Both the position numbers and the translations under genes were made by a program. This document shows, in pieces, positions 23,974 to 33,476 of a DNA stretch of 64,000 nt (position 1 is the first letter of the stretch; each line of letters begins with the position of its first letter). The stretch is from contig NZ_JACJVN010000057.1 in the NCBI RefSeq assembly GCF_014212015.1, positions 1 to 64,000 on the forward strand, written 5' to 3'. The stretch comes from Cohnella lubricantis. Lineage in GTDB: Bacteria; Bacillota; Bacilli; Paenibacillales; Paenibacillaceae. The notes under the pieces are model-generated. The model did not search any database. It was not told the origin of the DNA and saw nothing but the letters and a program-made list of their open reading frames with translations.

Positions 23974-24636
23974 ACGTTCCCGATGGAACAAGAAGTCTGT
24001 CTGATCATACGATCGGGCGGGCTTTACTGTCGTTCCTGATCCTGTCGCTCTAACTGGACTGTCGATATTACGTGCGGTTCTTGCTTAACTGGATTAACTT
24101 CACCGTAAGGATCAATGAGATAATCGCAAGGACGAACAGAACGGCCATTTGGAAGACTGTGGCAACTGGAAGCGAATGGAACCAGCCATCCCGTGCGAAC
24201 AGCTTGAACACTTTAACGAGAATGTAATAGATAGCTAAGAACACGAAGAGATGAACGATCTTATTAGCTAAGCTTGGAATAGGATCACCCCATTTGGAGT
24301 AATAGCGTACTTATATTCTTAATTTAACATAGCCGAAGCTGCCTGCGGTAGCGCAGCCTTGGACCTCTTGGCGGCGAGCATGAATACGGGAAAGCACATA
24401 ACCCCCAACGCGGCGAAGAAGGGTTGAGCCGGGCTTTTTGAAAATGCTTGAATTTCCTGCGATATAATCCTACTATCTTCATATGAATGCGTTTCCAGCG
24501 GCTTTGTCATGATGCACTGCTTATTTCTTGCTACACACCGATGCGGAGACCATTATGCCGTTAGAGAACGCCTAAAAGAATCTGCAAGGAAATCATCAGC
24601 TTGCCAAACATTAGTCTGATAAGGGGTGTCACACGA
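23974..24636. other. Intergenic stretch without an intact gene
   Basis: Apart from the orphan membrane frame at 24068-24310, I see no intact gene, tRNA or terminator. A minus-strand frame at 24319-24510 ends in a stretch (ALGVMCFPVFMLAAKRSKA) reminiscent of a transporter C-terminus and may be another decayed fragment. Confidence 0.4.
24068..24310 (-). pseudogene. Orphan membrane-protein frame without a start codon
   Basis: An open frame of 80 codons ends at TAA (24068-24070) and is preceded in frame by TAA at 24311-24313, with no ATG, GTG or TTG before the first membrane span. It would encode YYSKWGDPIPSLANKIVHLF, two hydrophobic spans (about HLFVFLAIYYILVKVF and MAVLFVLAIISLILTV) and a basic end KNRT. 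The protein-like composition suggests the 3' remnant of a membrane-protein gene whose 5' end has decayed, or a gene with a non-canonical start. Confidence 0.4.
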
Positions 24637-27600
24637 ATGAGTCGCCAACAGAGAATGAACAACGGCTGGCAATTTGCCAAGCTGCCGCTCCATACGGAGT
24701 TTGAGGCTGTCGCTGCAGGAGACATCGAATGGTCGCCCGTGACCTTGCCGCACGATTGGCTGATCTTCGATTCCCGCCGATTATATGAGAGCGGGGAGGG
24801 CTGGTACCGCAGAACGCTGCTTCTGGACGAGCCGGAACCGGGAACCCGGACGTCGCTTCGATTCGAAGGCGTCTATATGAATTCCTTCCTCTACGTCAAC
24901 GGCCAACCGGCAGGAACGTGGAAGTACGGCTATTCCACCTTTGAATTCGACATTACGTCCTACGTGAAGGCAGGAGCGAACGACATCTACGTCCGAGTCG
25001 TCTACGAATCCCCGAACACCCGCTGGTATTCCGGCGCGGGGATCTATCGCAGCGTCTGGCTGAAGCAGTACCCCGCAACCCATCTGGCGCCGGACGGCAT
25101 CTATATTGCACCTCGCCGAGAAGGCGGCGGCTGGGTGGTCGACGTCGATACCGAGGTTCAGGCAGCGGAGCCGGCTATATCCGCCCCGCTGATGCTTCGT
25201 CAGCGGATTATCGACATGAACGGAGCGCCAGTCGCCCAAGCGGAAGCGGCTGTTCCTGCAGGAGCCGGATCCGGCGCGGTACTGAGCGTTCCGATGAGCC
25301 TATCGGTCGAGCGGCCGACGCTGTGGGACCTGGATCAGCCATACTGCTACCGGCTTCAGACTGAGTTGATTGCCGGGGACGGCGCTATTATAGAGGAAGA
25401 GATACAATCGTTTGGCTTCCGCGAATATCATTTTGACAGCAAGGAAGGATTCTTCCTGAACGGGCGGCGCGTGAAGCTGAACGGGGTGTGCCAGCATCAC
25501 GACTTGGGCTGCCTGGGCGCAGCCGTGAATAAGGCCGCCTTGAGAAGACAGATCGCTCTCCTGCAGGAGATGGGCGTCAACGCGATTCGAACCGCCCACA
25601 ATATGCCGGCCGTCGAGCTGATGGAGCTGGCGGACGAGATGGGCGTTCTCATTGTGTCGGAAGCCTTCGATATGTGGGAACGGAAGAAGACGGCCTTCGA
25701 TTATGCCCGCTTCTTCCCGGAGTGGTGGGAGAAGGACGTGGCCAGCTGGGTGCGCCGGGACCGCAATCATCCCAGCCTGCTGATGTGGAGTATTGGCAAC
25801 GAGATCTACGACACGCATGCCGACGAGCGCGGCCAGGAGCTGACCCGGATGCTGCGCGATGCGGTGCTGCTTCACGATCCGAAGGGCAATGCCGCGGTGA
25901 CGATCGGCTCCAACTACATGCCATGGGAGAATGCGCAGAAGTGCGCGGACATCGTGAAGCTCGCCGGCTACAACTATGCGGAGAAATACTACGCCCAGCA
26001 TCACGAGGAGCATCCGGATTGGATTATCTACGGCAGCGAGACGTCCTCGACCGTCCAAAGCCGGGGCATCTATCACTTCCCGTTAAGCCAAGCCATTCTG
26101 GCTGACGACGATGAGCAGTGCTCTTCTCTGGGCAACAGCTCCACCAGCTGGGGCGCGAAGAGCACGGAGAGCTGTATCGTTGCGGACCGGGATGCGGATT
26201 TCTCCCTTGGCCAATTTCTGTGGAGCGGCTTCGATTACATCGGAGAGCCAACGCCGTATCATACGAAGAACTCCTACTTCGGCCAATTGGATACAGCCGG
26301 GTTTAAGAAGGATTCCTTCTACATTTATCAAGCAGAATGGACCGATTACAAAGTTAAACCGATGGTTCACCTATTCCCTTATTGGGATTTCTCCGAGGGG
26401 CAGCTCATCGACGTTCGTGTCTGCTCCAATGCGCCAGTCGTTGAACTATTCATGAACGACGTGTCTCAGGGGAAGTTCCATATCGATCATGCGGCCGGCA
26501 CGAAGCTGGTTGGCGATTGGCGGATTCCTTACGCCGAAGGCATCCTGCGGGCTGTCGCGTACGACGAGAACGGAGCGCCTATCGCGACGGATGTTAAATC
26601 CTCGTTCGGCGATGCGGAGTCGATCGTGCTGTCCTCCGACAAGCGGACGATGGCAGCGGATGGCTCCGATCTGATCTTCGTCGAGATATCCGCTCTGGAC
26701 CGCGAGGGTCGCCCCGTCGAGAACGCGAACAATCGCATTCGCGTTACCGTTGAAGGGGCAGGCCGACTGGTAGGCCTGGACAATGGGGACAGCACGGACC
26801 TTGACTCGTACAAGGGGACGAGCCGCAGGCTGTTCAGCGGCAAACTGCTCGCCGTGATCGCGGCTAACTTGGAGCCTGGAGATATCCGTGTGCGCGCCGA
26901 ATCTCCCGGTCTTCGAACCGGCGAGCTTGCTCTATCGTCGGTCCCGGTGGAGAGCGAAGGCTCTAGCCCAGAGGGGGAGCCATACCTCTATGCCTATGAG
27001 CCGGCCCAAGCCCTTGAAGCTTGCCGGAAGGAAGCGCAGTCCGTACAGGCAGACGAGATTCCGATTCGCAAGCTGGAGATCATCTGCCCGCAAGGCAATC
27101 AGCTGGATGAACGGAATCGCTCTATTCCGGTCCGGGTGCGCATTCATCCGAGCAACGCCTCTTATCAGGAGGTGCAATGGCGTGTGACGAATGCGGCCGG
27201 TGTCGACGCCAATATCGCCTCGATTCAATCCGACGGGCACGAAGCCGTCATCACCGGACTGGGCGACGGCGAGGTCTACGTTCGATGCGCTGCGACGAAC
27301 GGTTCGGACCGCATTCGGCTCTATGCCCAGATGGAATTCCATATCTCGGGCCTCGGGCAAGCCTTCCTTAACCCGTACGAATTCGTATCCGCAGCATACC
27401 ATAGCGAGGCAAGCCGCAATCTGACGAACGGCAACGAACGCGGCGTCGCGACGGCGAGAGACGGGGAGAGCCGAATCTGCTTCGAGCGCATCGACTTCGG
27501 AAGCTTCGGCGCCGACACGATCACGCTGCCGATCTTCTCCTTGGATGGCGAGGAGTTCCCGATCGAGATCTGGGAGGGCGTCCCTGGGGAGGCTGGCGCA

Positions 27601-28125
27601 GCTCTGCTGACGGTGGCGGCCTACCAGAAGCCGTCCAAGTGGAATGTGTACCAGGAAGAGACGTACCGTCTGCCCAAGCGCTTAACGGGCATCAGGAGCT
27701 TGACCTTCGTGCTGCGGCGGAAGATACACTTGAAGGGCTTCCGGTTCGACCAACCGCTCAAAGCCTTCGAACGGCTAAGCGCGCTCGAATACGATCGGAT
27801 CTACGGAGATACCTTCACGCTATCGGACGACGCGGTCGAGAACATCGGCAACAATGTCTCTCTTGTCTATGAGAATATGGACTTTGGGGATTCGGGGAGC
27901 ACGAGTCTCATCATTTGCGGCCGCTCCCCGCTGAGCCGCAATACGCTGCATCTCTTATTCAGCGGCGAACAGGGGGAGAGCAAGCAGATCGTAGAGTTCG
28001 ACGGCTTGGACGAATACGGCGAACGCGAGTTCCAACTGGAGCGGGTCGTTGGCCTGCGTACGGTCACCTTCGTGTTCCTGCCGGGCAGCCAATTCGATCT
28101 GAAGTGGTTCCAGTTCCGGCCATAA
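24637..28125 (+). CDS. Large glycoside hydrolase family 2 enzyme (beta-galactosidase type)
   Basis: 1162 residues, no signal peptide, so probably cytosolic. Order: GH2 sugar-binding beta domain (about 1-165), Ig-like domain (about 175-285), TIM-barrel (about 290-570), a DUF4982-like Ig domain and further beta domains (570-880), and two C-terminal CBM6-like jelly-roll modules (about 905-1040, 1050-1162). The acid/base Glu is E389 in WSIGNEIYD and the nucleophile E468 in YGSETSS. The barrel start KLNGVCQHHD and IRTAHNM are typical. It probably removes beta-galactosyl units from oligosaccharides released by the surface enzymes, though beta-glucuronidase or mannosidase activity is not excluded. 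The ATG at 24637 follows AAGGGG. The length is greater than the usual 600-1050 residues because of the added modules. Confidence 0.92.
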   Translation: MSRQQRMNNGWQFAKLPLHTEFEAVAAGDIEWSPVTLPHDWLIFDSRRLYESGEGWYRRTLLLDEPEPGTRTSLRFEGVYMNSFLYVNGQPAGTWKYGYSTFEFDITSYVKAGANDIYVRVVYESPNTRWYSGAGIYRSVWLKQYPATHLAPDGIYIAPRREGGGWVVDVDTEVQAAEPAISAPLMLRQRIIDMNGAPVAQAEAAVPAGAGSGAVLSVPMSLSVERPTLWDLDQPYCYRLQTELIAGDGAIIEEEIQSFGFREYHFDSKEGFFLNGRRVKLNGVCQHHDLGCLGAAVNKAALRRQIALLQEMGVNAIRTAHNMPAVELMELADEMGVLIVSEAFDMWERKKTAFDYARFFPEWWEKDVASWVRRDRNHPSLLMWSIGNEIYDTHADERGQELTRMLRDAVLLHDPKGNAAVTIGSNYMPWENAQKCADIVKLAGYNYAEKYYAQHHEEHPDWIIYGSETSSTVQSRGIYHFPLSQAILADDDEQCSSLGNSSTSWGAKSTESCIVADRDADFSLGQFLWSGFDYIGEPTPYHTKNSYFGQLDTAGFKKDSFYIYQAEWTDYKVKPMVHLFPYWDFSEGQLIDVRVCSNAPVVELFMNDVSQGKFHIDHAAGTKLVGDWRIPYAEGILRAVAYDENGAPIATDVKSSFGDAESIVLSSDKRTMAADGSDLIFVEISALDREGRPVENANNRIRVTVEGAGRLVGLDNGDSTDLDSYKGTSRRLFSGKLLAVIAANLEPGDIRVRAESPGLRTGELALSSVPVESEGSSPEGEPYLYAYEPAQALEACRKEAQSVQADEIPIRKLEIICPQGNQLDERNRSIPVRVRIHPSNASYQEVQWRVTNAAGVDANIASIQSDGHEAVITGLGDGEVYVRCAATNGSDRIRLYAQMEFHISGLGQAFLNPYEFVSAAYHSEASRNLTNGNERGVATARDGESRICFERIDFGSFGADTITLPIFSLDGEEFPIEIWEGVPGEAGAALLTVAAYQKPSKWNVYQEETYRLPKRLTGIRSLTFVLRRKIHLKGFRFDQPLKAFERLSALEYDRIYGDTFTLSDDAVENIGNNVSLVYENMDFGDSGSTSLIICGRSPLSRNTLHLLFSGEQGESKQIVEFDGLDEYGEREFQLERVVGLRTVTFVFLPGSQFDLKWFQFRP

Positions 28126-28137
28126 CTGACTACAAGA

Positions 28138-28170
28138 AGCCCGTCCGACGGCCGTCGGACGGGCTTTATT
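28138..28170 (+). terminator. Rho-independent terminator after the GH2 gene
   Basis: GCCCGTCCGACG pairs with CGTCGGACGGGC around a very short loop, followed by TTTATTT. Confidence 0.85.
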
Positions 28171-28396
28171 TGTGAGCATGTAGGCTGAACTGCCGATGTC
28201 ATGATCCGCTCTTGCTCCGCCGATGCCTGAGATGACGAGGCCATGAACTATAAAGTTTTGGTAAATAAGTAATTAAAGCACTGTACGAATAGTCGATATT
28301 ATACTAGATTAGTACTAAATTCGCGCGCATATAGGACTAATTGCCTTCATGCGCCGCTCGTTCTGGGTCAACAAATGTCGTCTGAGGAGGTTTACT

Positions 28397-28810
28397 GTGG
28401 CTAAATTCGCGCAGGTACTGCAATCGCTTCGTAATTGGTTTGAATCCTTCAGTTGGTATTCGCTGCTTCGCACCTTCGAGCTGCACTTGCTGTTCGGGAG
28501 TCTGGGCGTCATGCTGCTCAGGGAGATTCTCTACCAGAGTCTGCCGTATACAAGCTTCGATACGTTAAATGTAATCTTCCATACCATTCCGCTCTACACG
28601 ATCGCCTATCATGCGTTCCTGTTGGGAGTCTGGCTGACTCTCGTATCTTCGAACGTCAAGTATACACCATACGGGCTGTGGGCTTACGCCTTCGTCTACT
28701 TGTTCCCGTTCGAGGGTCTGTCGCTCGATTCCCTCATTAGACCTGCAGTCTACGTAGTGCTTGGCATCTTCTTGTTCCGATTCGCGGCATCTTCGTATGC
28801 GAGGAAGTAG
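28397..28810 (+). CDS. Small integral membrane protein of unknown function
   Basis: 137 residues starting at GTG 28397, six nt after a perfect GAGGAGG; the frame extends upstream to 28349 but lacks a ribosome site there. Four hydrophobic spans are visible (about 32-48, 62-88, 92-112 and 118-132), the first two separated by REILYQSLPYTSFDTLN. No motif identifies the family. A short AAAGCTT triple repeat and a hairpin separate it from the zinc-ribbon operon that follows. Confidence 0.75.
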   Translation: MAKFAQVLQSLRNWFESFSWYSLLRTFELHLLFGSLGVMLLREILYQSLPYTSFDTLNVIFHTIPLYTIAYHAFLLGVWLTLVSSNVKYTPYGLWAYAFVYLFPFEGLSLDSLIRPAVYVVLGIFLFRFAASSYARK

Positions 28811-28832
28811 CGCATAGCTGCGGATAGCGATT

Positions 28833-28893
28833 CTAAAGCTTAAAGCTTAAAGCTTATATCTCGATCCCTCAAGTCGGTTAACGATTTGAGGGA
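28833..28893 (+). promoter_or_regulatory. AAAGCTT triple repeat and 12-bp hairpin upstream of the zinc-ribbon gene
   Basis: Three tandem copies of TAAAGCT/AAAGCTT end near 28855. TCCCTCAAGTCG (28865-28876) then pairs with CGATTTGAGGGA (28882-28893) around GTTAA. No T-run follows, so it is either a poor terminator for the upstream membrane-protein gene or a leader structure; it ends 8 nt before the GGAGG of the next gene. Confidence 0.5.
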
Positions 28894-28914
28894 TTCCCAT
28901 ATGGAGGCGATCCT

Positions 28915-29223
28915 ATGCTATGCCCAACATGCGGTTCGGAAGAAGCGGGGAAGTTCTGCCAGCAGTGCGGCACGGCGCTGGCGGAGACCGCACAGGCTCA
29001 AGCTCCTGCTGCGCAACCGATGCCGGAAGCGCCGGACGAGGCAGCGACAACTGAATCGATCGAATCGATCCCAACTGTTGGATCAACCGACGTCACTGAG
29101 CCGGCTGAACTGACGGAATCGATCCGGAAGGCGAGGGTGTCCTTCTGGAGCATCGGCACTTTGATCTATATGGTAGCGGGCGCAGCGCTGTTCGGATATA
29201 CCTGCGTTCATTACTGGACCTAA
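28915..29223 (+). CDS. Zinc-ribbon membrane protein
   Basis: 102 residues. An N-terminal zinc ribbon (CPTCG...FCQQCG, four Cys) is followed by a long Ala/Pro/Glu-rich spacer and one C-terminal membrane span (about SIGTLIYMVAGAALFGYTCV). The ribbon should face the cytosol with the chain tethered to the membrane. Such proteins are common as first genes of envelope operons but have no general function. It opens a run of five closely spaced genes (gaps of 25, 16, 3 and -4 nt) that ends with two membrane proteins. Confidence 0.8.
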   Translation: MLCPTCGSEEAGKFCQQCGTALAETAQAQAPAAQPMPEAPDEAATTESIESIPTVGSTDVTEPAELTESIRKARVSFWSIGTLIYMVAGAALFGYTCVHYWT

Positions 29224-29248
29224 TCGATAGGAAGAGAGTGAAGGCATC

Positions 29249-29974
29249 ATGTGGGTTCGTCTAGTATCTCTTAGCGTATTTGCAGCGGTTATGATCGGGG
29301 CATTCATCTATTTCCAGTGGGACAAGCACGACTCCGTGCCGGCTGCGCAGAACCAGCCGTCGGAGAGCGCGGCCGCTGAGGAGCAGCAATTGGCTTACGA
29401 CGATTGGTGGAGCGAGGAGGATGAGCGGTTGATTAGCCGTCCGACTTACGATAGGCCTGTCTCCGTCGTGCATATCGGCGAGCTTAACACGGATGTTCTG
29501 CTTGGCAAGAGATTCGGGAATGTGGGCGAGAGCATCGCGAATATAGATGCGGCGAATAAGACGATTCACTTTAACAGCGGCAATCAGGTTCCGCAGGCGG
29601 ACGATCGAGTGCTCGTCGTTCGCGATTCGAATAATATGGAAGTTCTGCTACAGGAACAACTGTACCGCAGCAGCGGCGACACGGTGGAGGTCTTCTTCGA
29701 GCCGTTCCAAGAGCCGGGCGCGGAGGATGCGGATTACTATCTCGTGAATGAAGCGCGCTTGTTCGGCGGGCAATCGATGACCATTCGGGAGACGGATGAA
29801 GAAGGGACGATCGAAGTCGCGTTCCAAGATCGGCAGCAGACCGTTCCCGCCGGCCAGACGGCTGTGTTCGAAGAGAGCGCGGACCTGCAGGGTTTGCAAG
29901 TACGTTCGAAGATTGTAGTGACCAATTATGGGCTGTGGGATACGTCCGATATGACGTATGTCGTGCAGGAATAG
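29249..29974 (+). CDS. Membrane-anchored extracytoplasmic protein, unknown family
   Basis: 241 residues with one N-terminal span (VSLSVFAAVMIGAFIYF) acting as signal anchor, then a Glu/Ala-rich stretch and a globular domain rich in beta-strand patterns (VVHIGELNTDVLLGKRFGNV, DDRVLVVRDSNNMEVLL). It is very acidic (many E/D) and has no Cys after the anchor. I do not recognise the family. It lies between the zinc-ribbon protein and the lipase-VWA fusion in the same tight gene run, so a role in a shared surface complex is likely but unproven. GGAAGAGAG precedes the ATG. Confidence 0.75.
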   Translation: MWVRLVSLSVFAAVMIGAFIYFQWDKHDSVPAAQNQPSESAAAEEQQLAYDDWWSEEDERLISRPTYDRPVSVVHIGELNTDVLLGKRFGNVGESIANIDAANKTIHFNSGNQVPQADDRVLVVRDSNNMEVLLQEQLYRSSGDTVEVFFEPFQEPGAEDADYYLVNEARLFGGQSMTIRETDEEGTIEVAFQDRQQTVPAGQTAVFEESADLQGLQVRSKIVVTNYGLWDTSDMTYVVQE

Positions 29975-29990
29975 GAAGGGGGAGGCCTAC

Positions 29991-32729
29991 ATGCGATTGG
30001 TGACAAGCTGGCTTCCGCTGTTGCTGCTTCTTAGCTTGATTGGCACGGCAATTCCTTATTCGCAGAATGCCCATGCTGACATTCTGCCATATGAGCCTGT
30101 TGTCCCTCTTCCGATCCTGTTCGTGCACGGGTACGATGACAAGGGATCAAGCTGGGAGGAAGCGGACTTCTACAATTATGTGCAGACGCTGGGCGCGGAA
30201 GTCGTAAGCGTCGACTACAACAAGTATAGTCGGAATGATATTACCTCGACGAAGATCAACAACCTTTTCACCGAAGCCGTTGATCAGCTCCCGAGCGACA
30301 CGAAGTTCGACATCGTCGCGCACAGCATGGGCGGACTTCTCACGCGCTATTACTTGCTGCAGAACGAAGACGTTCGCAGCCGGGTGCGCCGGGTTATTAT
30401 GATCGGCACGCCTAACCACGGTTCTCCGATCGCGTGGCAGAACCGGGTATCCGATATGATCGACGATCCGAAGGACTACTGGGAAGACGGCATGAAGAAT
30501 GCTGAGATCGTCGAGTATCGCGACTATTATAACGAATATACGGACAACATGTTCGATACATACGGGGGCGGCCAGATCGAGGAGCAGTCCTACGAGTTGT
30601 GGCTGAGCGAGCATCATCCCGAAGTCATCGATGCGATCCTGGAGAAGCAGCAGCTCGGGGCCGGGGGAGAGCTCACGGACCTTGGCGCGGAAGTGCTGCC
30701 AGGCGGACTAGATTATCGTTATAGCGAGGCTTTCAACATCTATGCCAAGATATTGGCTGCCCGGTCCTTCGAACGGGAAGAGCGACAGGCGAAGATGGGC
30801 ATGATCGTGCAGGGCGTGCCCTTCAGCTTGAAGGAATCCTTCGTCGTGGAGGACGATAACATCTCGAACAAGCAGCAATTGACGGGCAAGGATCTCGTCG
30901 ACGAGGGAACCGCGCTTAAGGAAGGGATGAAGAAGGGCTGTACATACAACCCCTTCACGGATTGCGACCAGCCGGCCACCGCGAAGAACATCGTACAGGA
31001 CAGGCTGATGCTGGAACGGTTCGAGCTGCATTATTATGAGAACGACCAGATCCAGACCGAGTATGTCGTATCGAATCTGTTCCTCAGTTGGCTCGCGCAG
31101 GAGGAGTCGCGTTACCGGGCGCAGGCATTGCGGAATAATACCTATTATCCGCAATATATCACGATCGCAACGGTCGACGATCCCGATAACAAGATGGGCC
31201 GTTGGACGACGGATCTGTTCGTGAAGAACATGTCGGCTTGGAAGTATGAGGATCATGACTCCGTCGTGCCGCTGAAGAGCGTGACGTTGTTCTCGAACGG
31301 CGAGGATCAGTTCCTCGATCGGAATGTGAAGATCATCCCCGGCGGCAGCTCCAAGATCTCCAAGGATCCCTACGCGATCCAGCGCGAGGGCGGCTACACC
31401 TTCCATGGCGATCAGATGGCCGCTACCGATCTGCTGCGCAATGAATACAACAATCCGTTGACCGGGACGAATGATAGCGAAGTGACCATGGATATTGTGC
31501 CCGGCAATGAATGGTCGGCCGATTCTTCTATTATCATCGCGAAGCCCGCCAATGAGTCTCTGGGCAATGATTATAAGCTGGAGATCAGCTCGAATCACAA
31601 GACGACCGTTCGGATCATGGAGCGGGACCAAGACCAGATGTGGACGAAGATGAAGACGGTGCCGCTGCTAAAGGGCGATTATTCCGGCTATCGGGCGGAA
31701 GTCGACATTGCGGTTAACGAGGATGTGACCGACTATCTGATTGTAGGCGCCAGCGCCGACGACAAGCTGACGGCTGCCGTCCATTCCGAGGAGGATCCGG
31801 AGCAAGATGAGCTGGGCTATGCGCCGGTCGGCCGTTATCCGTATTATCTGCAGCCGCTCGATACGACAGTGGAGGGCGACACGGTGCGCCAACGCTTTCG
31901 CGTGTACAATCGAGCCAATGATCAAGCCGTGAGCGGATTGGACGCTAGCGACTTCATCTTTAAGCTGAACGGCAAGACGCTCCTGTATCCGCGCTTGTCG
32001 ATGGAAGGGGTGAATATCGAGAGGGCTGGCAATATCATGCTCGCGCTGGATTATTCCTCGAGCATGGGCACCGTTCCCCGCAATTATTCGATGATGAGCG
32101 CCTACAACTTCTTGAGCGGCATGAACATGGAGAAGTCGAAGGCGCAGGTTGGCGTCATTGGCTTCACGGATCAAGTGCGGCTGCTCGCTGGGCTGACGAC
32201 GGATTATGCGAAGGCTGCCAAAGCTGTCTATATCGAGGATACCGGCGGAACAAGCCTGTACGATGCGATCGTTGACGCTTCGTCGATCTTAGCCAGGGAG
32301 AAGGGGAAGAAGTCGCTGCTTCTGTTGACGGATGGCGAGGATTCGGGAGGCTCCCGCGATATTGAAGAGGCGATCGAATCGGCGAAGAGCCGCAATATTA
32401 CGGTCTATCTGCTCGGCTTCGGCGATGCGAATGTCGACGTGCTGCAGCGAATCGCCGATGAGACGGGCGGCAAATTCTACTTTGCCAACGAGGCGGTGGA
32501 TCTGTCCGGGCTGTACTCGACGGTGACAACGGAGAAGGACTACATCTATACGCTGGAGTATGAGGCGCCCGATCTGACGAAGGCCAACGAGATGACGATG
32601 AAGATGACGCAGGATCGGTCCAACGAAGCGGCTGTTCCATACGATTCGCTTCAGCTTCCGCTTCCGGATATTCAATCCTGGTGGGACAAGGCCAAGGATC
32701 TGATTAACGATATGAAGGAAGGAGGGTAA
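29991..32729 (+). CDS. Secreted alpha/beta-hydrolase (lipase-like) fused to a von Willebrand A domain
   Basis: 912 residues. Signal peptide (1-24, ending AHA); alpha/beta-hydrolase domain with the oxyanion/His region FVHGYDDKGSSW and nucleophile elbow AHSMGG (Ser about 112), followed by IGTPNHGSPIAW as in triacylglycerol lipases and PGAP1-like enzymes; a long middle region (about 330-650) without recognised family; then a VWA domain (about 680-850) with the MIDAS motif DYSSSMG and the later LLTDGEDSGG. The VWA domain should bind a divalent metal and a protein partner. The start was set at ATG 29991 (signal peptide, GGGGGAGG upstream) not 29958. The combination is unusual. It is flanked by anchored and membrane proteins in one operon, which suggests a membrane-associated lipid- or wall-active complex. 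Confidence 0.88.
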   Translation: MRLVTSWLPLLLLLSLIGTAIPYSQNAHADILPYEPVVPLPILFVHGYDDKGSSWEEADFYNYVQTLGAEVVSVDYNKYSRNDITSTKINNLFTEAVDQLPSDTKFDIVAHSMGGLLTRYYLLQNEDVRSRVRRVIMIGTPNHGSPIAWQNRVSDMIDDPKDYWEDGMKNAEIVEYRDYYNEYTDNMFDTYGGGQIEEQSYELWLSEHHPEVIDAILEKQQLGAGGELTDLGAEVLPGGLDYRYSEAFNIYAKILAARSFEREERQAKMGMIVQGVPFSLKESFVVEDDNISNKQQLTGKDLVDEGTALKEGMKKGCTYNPFTDCDQPATAKNIVQDRLMLERFELHYYENDQIQTEYVVSNLFLSWLAQEESRYRAQALRNNTYYPQYITIATVDDPDNKMGRWTTDLFVKNMSAWKYEDHDSVVPLKSVTLFSNGEDQFLDRNVKIIPGGSSKISKDPYAIQREGGYTFHGDQMAATDLLRNEYNNPLTGTNDSEVTMDIVPGNEWSADSSIIIAKPANESLGNDYKLEISSNHKTTVRIMERDQDQMWTKMKTVPLLKGDYSGYRAEVDIAVNEDVTDYLIVGASADDKLTAAVHSEEDPEQDELGYAPVGRYPYYLQPLDTTVEGDTVRQRFRVYNRANDQAVSGLDASDFIFKLNGKTLLYPRLSMEGVNIERAGNIMLALDYSSSMGTVPRNYSMMSAYNFLSGMNMEKSKAQVGVIGFTDQVRLLAGLTTDYAKAAKAVYIEDTGGTSLYDAIVDASSILAREKGKKSLLLLTDGEDSGGSRDIEEAIESAKSRNITVYLLGFGDANVDVLQRIADETGGKFYFANEAVDLSGLYSTVTTEKDYIYTLEYEAPDLTKANEMTMKMTQDRSNEAAVPYDSLQLPLPDIQSWWDKAKDLINDMKEGG

Positions 32730-32732
32730 GCC

Positions 32733-33476
32733 GTGCGGACAACAATCGAAGGGCTGGAACTGAAGGCACTGCCGAAGCTGCTGTTGAAGATTCCGGCAGA
32801 TCCGATCTGGGCAGGATTAATCATTGCGGCAGCCTGCTATTGGTTCGGCTATCCCGCATCCGATCTTCTGCTGCTTCTGTATGGGGGCTGGCTGCTCTGG
32901 TATCAGAATCACTATTGGGGCCGATGGACAGCCTTATTCCTCTTCACGGGAATTGGCTTCATCGCAGCCCATCGGTTCGACCTTGAGAAGCTGACGGGCT
33001 GGCTGCTCGGCGATTTGTTGCCCATCATGATCATCCTTGGGCTTCAGTGGCTGCATGGCTCTATATATCTCCAAGGGATGAACCGCCAGATCGGCAAGGG
33101 ATTCGATCGACTTCGGCTGCATTGGATTCCCTACTCAATCCTTGCGGGTTCGCTCGCAGCTCTCGTATGCGGATTGCGCTGGTCCCTATACGGCGGTACG
33201 GCCATGATCTTGATTCTGCTCATCGTCGTACGCCGCGATAGGCTGCTGTTCAGCGCATTCCTCATGGCTGCTCTGTACGATATCGCGATCCATTTGTTTA
33301 TCCTGAAGGGAGTGCTGTTGCTTCGCGAAGATGCGCTGGCCTTCCTAGAGGCGCATTGGGGCACCCTGCTGTTCCCGCTGGCGGCAACGGCAGCGGCAGC
33401 CGTAATGCCGCGCAGCAGGCCGCTGGCCGAGAGGGGCAGCTCGCGAGAGACAGCTCGAGAAGGAGTGCTGGAGTGA
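32733..33476 (+). CDS. Polytopic membrane protein in the lipase-VWA operon
   Basis: 247 residues from a GTG start 7 nt after GGAGGG, 3 nt beyond the previous stop. About seven hydrophobic spans with few charged residues between them (for example WAGLIIAAACYWFGY, LLLLLYGGWLLWY, ALFLFTGIGFIAA, GGTAMILILLIVV). The C-terminus is a short Arg/Glu-rich tail whose stop overlaps the next start as GTGA. No known family motif; possibly the membrane partner of the secreted VWA protein. Confidence 0.78.
   Translation: MRTTIEGLELKALPKLLLKIPADPIWAGLIIAAACYWFGYPASDLLLLLYGGWLLWYQNHYWGRWTALFLFTGIGFIAAHRFDLEKLTGWLLGDLLPIMIILGLQWLHGSIYLQGMNRQIGKGFDRLRLHWIPYSILAGSLAALVCGLRWSLYGGTAMILILLIVVRRDRLLFSAFLMAALYDIAIHLFILKGVLLLREDALAFLEAHWGTLLFPLAATAAAAVMPRSRPLAERGSSRETAREGVLE

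Noticed and set aside
24319-24510. 63-residue minus-strand frame resembling a transporter end
   Set aside because: The similarity is limited to about 20 residues of hydrophobic sequence; no ribosome site. Mentioned only as a possible fragment.
30708-31631. 307-residue minus-strand frame
   Set aside because: Antisense to the lipase-VWA gene, no signals.
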